Shown: positions 41,414 through 43,917 of the stretch, piece after piece
Numbering within the stretch: the first letter of the stretch is position 1
Layout: each line of letters begins with the position of its first letter
Source: Clostridia bacterium
Lineage (GTDB): Bacteria; Bacillota; Clostridia; Acetivibrionales; DSM-27016
Reading direction: 5' to 3'
NCBI GenBank assembly: GCA_026414765.1
Contig: JAOAIJ010000020.1
Span: forward strand, 1-43,917
Length of the DNA: 43,917 bases
The notes under the pieces: generated by a model
Seen by the model: only the letters and a program-made list of their open reading frames with translations
Databases searched by the model: none
What the model was told of the DNA's origin: nothing
Translations under genes and position numbers: made by a program

Positions 41414-42865
41414 ATGAAAAAAAGAATTTGTACATTTTTTGTCATCATTGTTTTACTGCTGAGTTTAGCGGTAATACCTTCTGCATCAGGTACAGATATA
41501 AGTTATAATGGTAATGACACTGGAAAAGATGTCATGCTGCAGGGATTCCACTGGAACAGTGCAAATCTGGGGGGGACTTGGTACAATACGGTTAACAGCA
41601 ATGCAACGAATATAGGGTCTTACTTTACAGCGGTTTGGATGCCACCACCGAATACGGCCCCAAGCTTCGCAAAGCAAGGGTATTTGCCTGAAAACTGGTA
41701 TAATATGAGTAATTATTATGGCACACAAGCTAACCTGAAAACTGCTATAACTTCCCTCCATAGCAAAAATGTGAAGGTTCTGGCAGACATAGTAGTAAAC
41801 CACAGAAACGGTATGTCCCAATGCCCTCATGGCAGATGGATAAATTTCAGCAGTCCTACGATGACTCCTAGTGTAAACCTTATTGATGGTGATTATGATA
41901 GAGTCAACAACGGTACTGAAACCACATGTTCTACTTGTGCTAACAACAACCATACAGAGGGTTCATGGGCATATGGCGGAAGAACATATTCCTGTGACGA
42001 TTATAATGCAGCTCCTGACTTAACACATTGGGCTACAGATACAAGGGATAAGATAAAAGCATGGCAGACATGGCTTAAGAATGCTACAAACGCCGGTTTT
42101 GACGGTTGGCGTTATGATTTTATCAGAGGGTTTGCTCCACAGTACCTCGGCGAATATAACACCAGTTCATCTCCCTATATTTCTGTAGGTGAGTTCTGGA
42201 AATTTGAGAATGAAGGGCTTCCGTCCTCAGCTCGCCAGGCATTGGCTGATGTAGTAAGTCAATCAGGAAATAAGACTATGGTATTTGACTTCGATCTGAA
42301 GAGATCACTGAACAGTGCATTCGGTGGATGGACTTTCAATGGCGGGGCTCTGGCAACTACAGGAACAAATACAATAAATGGATTGGTCGGATGGTGGTCA
42401 AATGCAGCTGTTACTTTTGTTGACAACCATGATACAGGCTGGTCACCAGGCTTGGCACAAAATCACTGGCCTCTTCCGAACCCATGCAACGGTGATTTGA
42501 TTTCCGTTAAATGTGCTTACGCATTTATACTGACTCATCCTGGTATTCCAAATGTTTATTGGGCTGACTGGCGCGACCGCGGCAGTGACCTTACTACAGT
42601 TATAGAAACTTTGATTAAGATCCGTAGAAGCAATAATGTAACACGTATGTCTAATGTCAGGGTTGTCCGCGCAGAAAATGGACTATATGCAGCTTATATA
42701 GGAACAGCTAACGGTGAACAGGTTGCTATAAAGATTGGTAATCAGGGATCGAGCAACTACGAAGGCTGGACTCCAAGCTCAAGCCTTGGACTTACAAAGA
42801 CGTTTACAAGATACTACAGTGGAGGACATGCATTTACCGTATTCTATAAGAATACAGCAGCTTGA
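41414..42865 (+). CDS. Secreted alpha-amylase, GH13, plant/archaeal type
   Basis: A 483-residue enzyme with a signal peptide (1-25). The GH13 motifs are intact: region I DIVVNH (125-130), region II GWRYDFIRG with nucleophile D235, region III VGEFWK with acid E260, region IV FVDNHD with D340. MLQGFHWNS and VWMPPPNTAPSFAKQGYLPENWY mark the plant/archaeal-like subgroup, and an amyl-C2-type beta domain (VTRMSNVRVVRAENGLYAAYIG) ends it. It cuts internal alpha-1,4 links of starch outside the cell. No carbohydrate-binding module, dockerin or S-layer domain is attached. The ATG follows AAGGAG. Confidence 0.94.
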   Translation: MKKRICTFFVIIVLLLSLAVIPSASGTDISYNGNDTGKDVMLQGFHWNSANLGGTWYNTVNSNATNIGSYFTAVWMPPPNTAPSFAKQGYLPENWYNMSNYYGTQANLKTAITSLHSKNVKVLADIVVNHRNGMSQCPHGRWINFSSPTMTPSVNLIDGDYDRVNNGTETTCSTCANNNHTEGSWAYGGRTYSCDDYNAAPDLTHWATDTRDKIKAWQTWLKNATNAGFDGWRYDFIRGFAPQYLGEYNTSSSPYISVGEFWKFENEGLPSSARQALADVVSQSGNKTMVFDFDLKRSLNSAFGGWTFNGGALATTGTNTINGLVGWWSNAAVTFVDNHDTGWSPGLAQNHWPLPNPCNGDLISVKCAYAFILTHPGIPNVYWADWRDRGSDLTTVIETLIKIRRSNNVTRMSNVRVVRAENGLYAAYIGTANGEQVAIKIGNQGSSNYEGWTPSSSLGLTKTFTRYYSGGHAFTVFYKNTAA

Positions 42866-42901
42866 TGGAATAAATTGTTGTCTGTGAGTTAGGTATGTTC
42901 T

Positions 42902-42940
42902 AAAAGGAAGAAAAGGAAGGTGCATTTTCTTCCTTTTTTC
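42902..42940 (+). terminator. Terminator of the amylase gene
   Basis: AAAAGGAAGAAAA pairs with TTTTCTTCCTTTT (13 bp, 10-base loop), followed by TTC-T-rich sequence. Confidence 0.85.
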
Positions 42941-43184
42941 TTTTATGCATTAAGAGGAAACTGATAAGGCTGCTGCTGAACTTAAAGCATAAACTGTGCC
43001 AATTCACTTTTATCAAAATGTGCAATCCGAGGTGTTTTCAGTACTGTTTCACAGCAATACCATAATACATTTCTTAAAATCATTTTTTATGATATAATAA
43101 TAAATAGACGAAATTTAACAAGCTCTCAAAAGGGGTTTTGGCAGGAAGTGGTTCGTTAATTTGACGGGATAGAATAATTAAATG

Positions 43185-43214
43185 TTGACACATTTTTAAA
43201 AATTAATATATAAT
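43185..43214 (+). promoter_or_regulatory. Sigma-A promoter of rpsU-yqeY
   Basis: Consensus TTGACA and TATAAT with an 18-base spacer. Confidence 0.8.
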
Positions 43215-43313
43215 ATAGTGTGTGCTGTAATTAGCTTAATTCCCACTAATTTACAAAGCAAGAAATGAAGTTTATTCTTGGCACAATTGTTACCATCGGA
43301 GGGAGGGAAACAC

Positions 43314-43490
43314 GTGTCTGAAGTTAGAGTAAAAGAGAATGAATCACTTGATAGTGCTCTCAAGAGATTTAAGAGGCAGTGCGCTAAATCCGGCGTTCTC
43401 GCTGAAGTTCGTAAGAGAGAGCATTACGAAAAACCAAGTGTAAGAAGGAAGAAGAAGTCTGAAGCAGCAAGAAAAAGAAAGTATAAATAA
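43314..43490 (+). CDS. rpsU: 30S ribosomal protein S21
   Basis: A 58-residue S21 protein, usual length for Firmicutes. The [20 protein letters not shown] start, [18 protein letters not shown] and the basic tail [15 protein letters not shown] are standard. It binds near the anti-SD region of 16S rRNA in the small subunit. It starts with GTG at 43314 behind GGAGGGA; the longer ATG frame runs through that site. It is 14 bases upstream of yqeY, a common gene pair. Confidence 0.97.
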   Translation: MSEVRVKENESLDSALKRFKRQCAKSGVLAEVRKREHYEKPSVRRKKKSEAARKRKYK

Positions 43491-43504
43491 GGGAGGCTTA
43501 TTAG

Positions 43505-43917
43505 ATGTCCCTTAAGGAACGACTGCTGGAAGATATGAAAGCCGCCATGAAGGATAAGGATGCTATAAAAAAGAATACTATCCAGATGGCAAGGTCGGCC
43601 GTGCTTCAGGTAGAAAAAGATAATAGGATTACCCTCGACGATGATGGTATAGTTGAAGTAATAGCTAAAGAAGTTAAGAAGCGTAGGGATTCGCTGCCTG
43701 ACTATGAAAACAGCGGAAGAGCGGATCTTATCGAGAGCTTAAAAGTCGAAATAGACGTTTTGATGAAGTACTTACCTCAGCAGTTAAACGAAGATGAAAT
43801 CGAAGCAATAGTCAAACAAGCTATAACGGATACCGGAGCAAGTTCGGCCAGGGATATAGGAAAGATAATGCAGGCGGTAATGCCTCAGACTAAAGGCAGA
43901 GCTGACGGCAAGGTTAT
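43505..43917 (+). CDS. yqeY: YqeY family protein (GatB/YqeY domain), 3' end cut off
   Basis: The first 137 residues of a ~147-residue protein; the window ends before the stop. It has the family pattern SLKERLLEDMKAAMKDKD, a VEVIAKEVKKRRDSL helix, LPQQLNEDEIEAIV and a late DIGKIMQAVMPQTKGRADGK. It resembles the tRNA-binding tail of GatB and may assist tRNA amidation; the actual role is unknown. GGGAGG precedes the ATG, in the rpsU operon. Confidence 0.94.
   Translation, partial: MSLKERLLEDMKAAMKDKDAIKKNTIQMARSAVLQVEKDNRITLDDDGIVEVIAKEVKKRRDSLPDYENSGRADLIESLKVEIDVLMKYLPQQLNEDEIEAIVKQAITDTGASSARDIGKIMQAVMPQTKGRADGKV

Larger units (their letters stand above)
42866..43313. other. Intergenic region with terminator and rpsU promoter
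   Basis: Amylase terminator at 42902-42940, then about 240 bases with no clear element (a TATAAT at 43093-43098 has no good -35), then the rpsU promoter at 43185-43214 and a 100-base leader. Confidence 0.65.

Overview
The window is a 43.9-kb piece of an AT-rich genome from an anaerobic, spore-forming, motile member of the Clostridia. The evidence is coat-F proteins, an alpha/beta small acid-soluble spore protein, the prkA-yhbH-spoVR sporulation trio, a flagellar-type sigma-D promoter, a chemoreceptor, a clostridial 2x[4Fe-4S] protein and Shine-Dalgarno sites close to AAGGAGG throughout. The exact genus cannot be fixed from the sequence. The first 24 bases are not genomic: they match the Nextera/Tn5 sequencing adapter, so the left edge is a contig end.

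Layout. 0-0.9 kb: spore coat and SASP genes. 0.95-2.7 kb: uracil permease behind a PyrR-type attenuator. 2.8-6.9 kb: a ferredoxin-like protein, a GT28 glycolipid glycosyltransferase and a DUF342/FapA gene with a sigma-D promoter. 7-13.8 kb: a DacF-type D,D-carboxypeptidase, a B12-type radical SAM protein, PolX, a stand-alone TrpB2 and a flavodoxin. 13.9-15.2 kb: a Y1/RAYT transposase element with GTTGGGGACACTTCT repeats. 15.2-17.8 kb: two unrecognised surface or membrane proteins. 18.2-22.9 kb: prkA-yhbH-spoVR.

23.1-28.1 kb holds the most interesting group: a purine nucleoside phosphorylase, an S-adenosylhomocysteinase homologue whose base-binding motif is altered (HLEAKT), an excisionase-type HTH fused to a SAM methyltransferase, and an MTA/SAH deaminase. 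Together these suggest recycling of SAH by deamination first (SAH to S-inosylhomocysteine, then inosine plus homocysteine, then hypoxanthine), with the HTH-methyltransferase as a possible local regulator. Palindromes lie before the sahH-like gene and before the deaminase.

28.3-33.2 kb: an HD-GYP protein, tRNA-Thr(CGT), a 47-residue gene with an inverted repeat around its promoter, an IS200-type transposase gene split by an IS481-type element, and a chemoreceptor. 33.7-37.5 kb: several very small membrane proteins, an exported ComEC-like metallo-beta-lactamase-fold protein, a lipoprotein and a class IV aminotransferase. 37.8-40.4 kb: an LhgO-like FAD oxidoreductase and the overlapping thyA-folA pair. 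A gene-poor kilobase follows, then a secreted plant/archaeal-type alpha-amylase, and finally rpsU-yqeY, with yqeY cut by the window end.

All functions are read from motifs and remembered family features; no database search was run.
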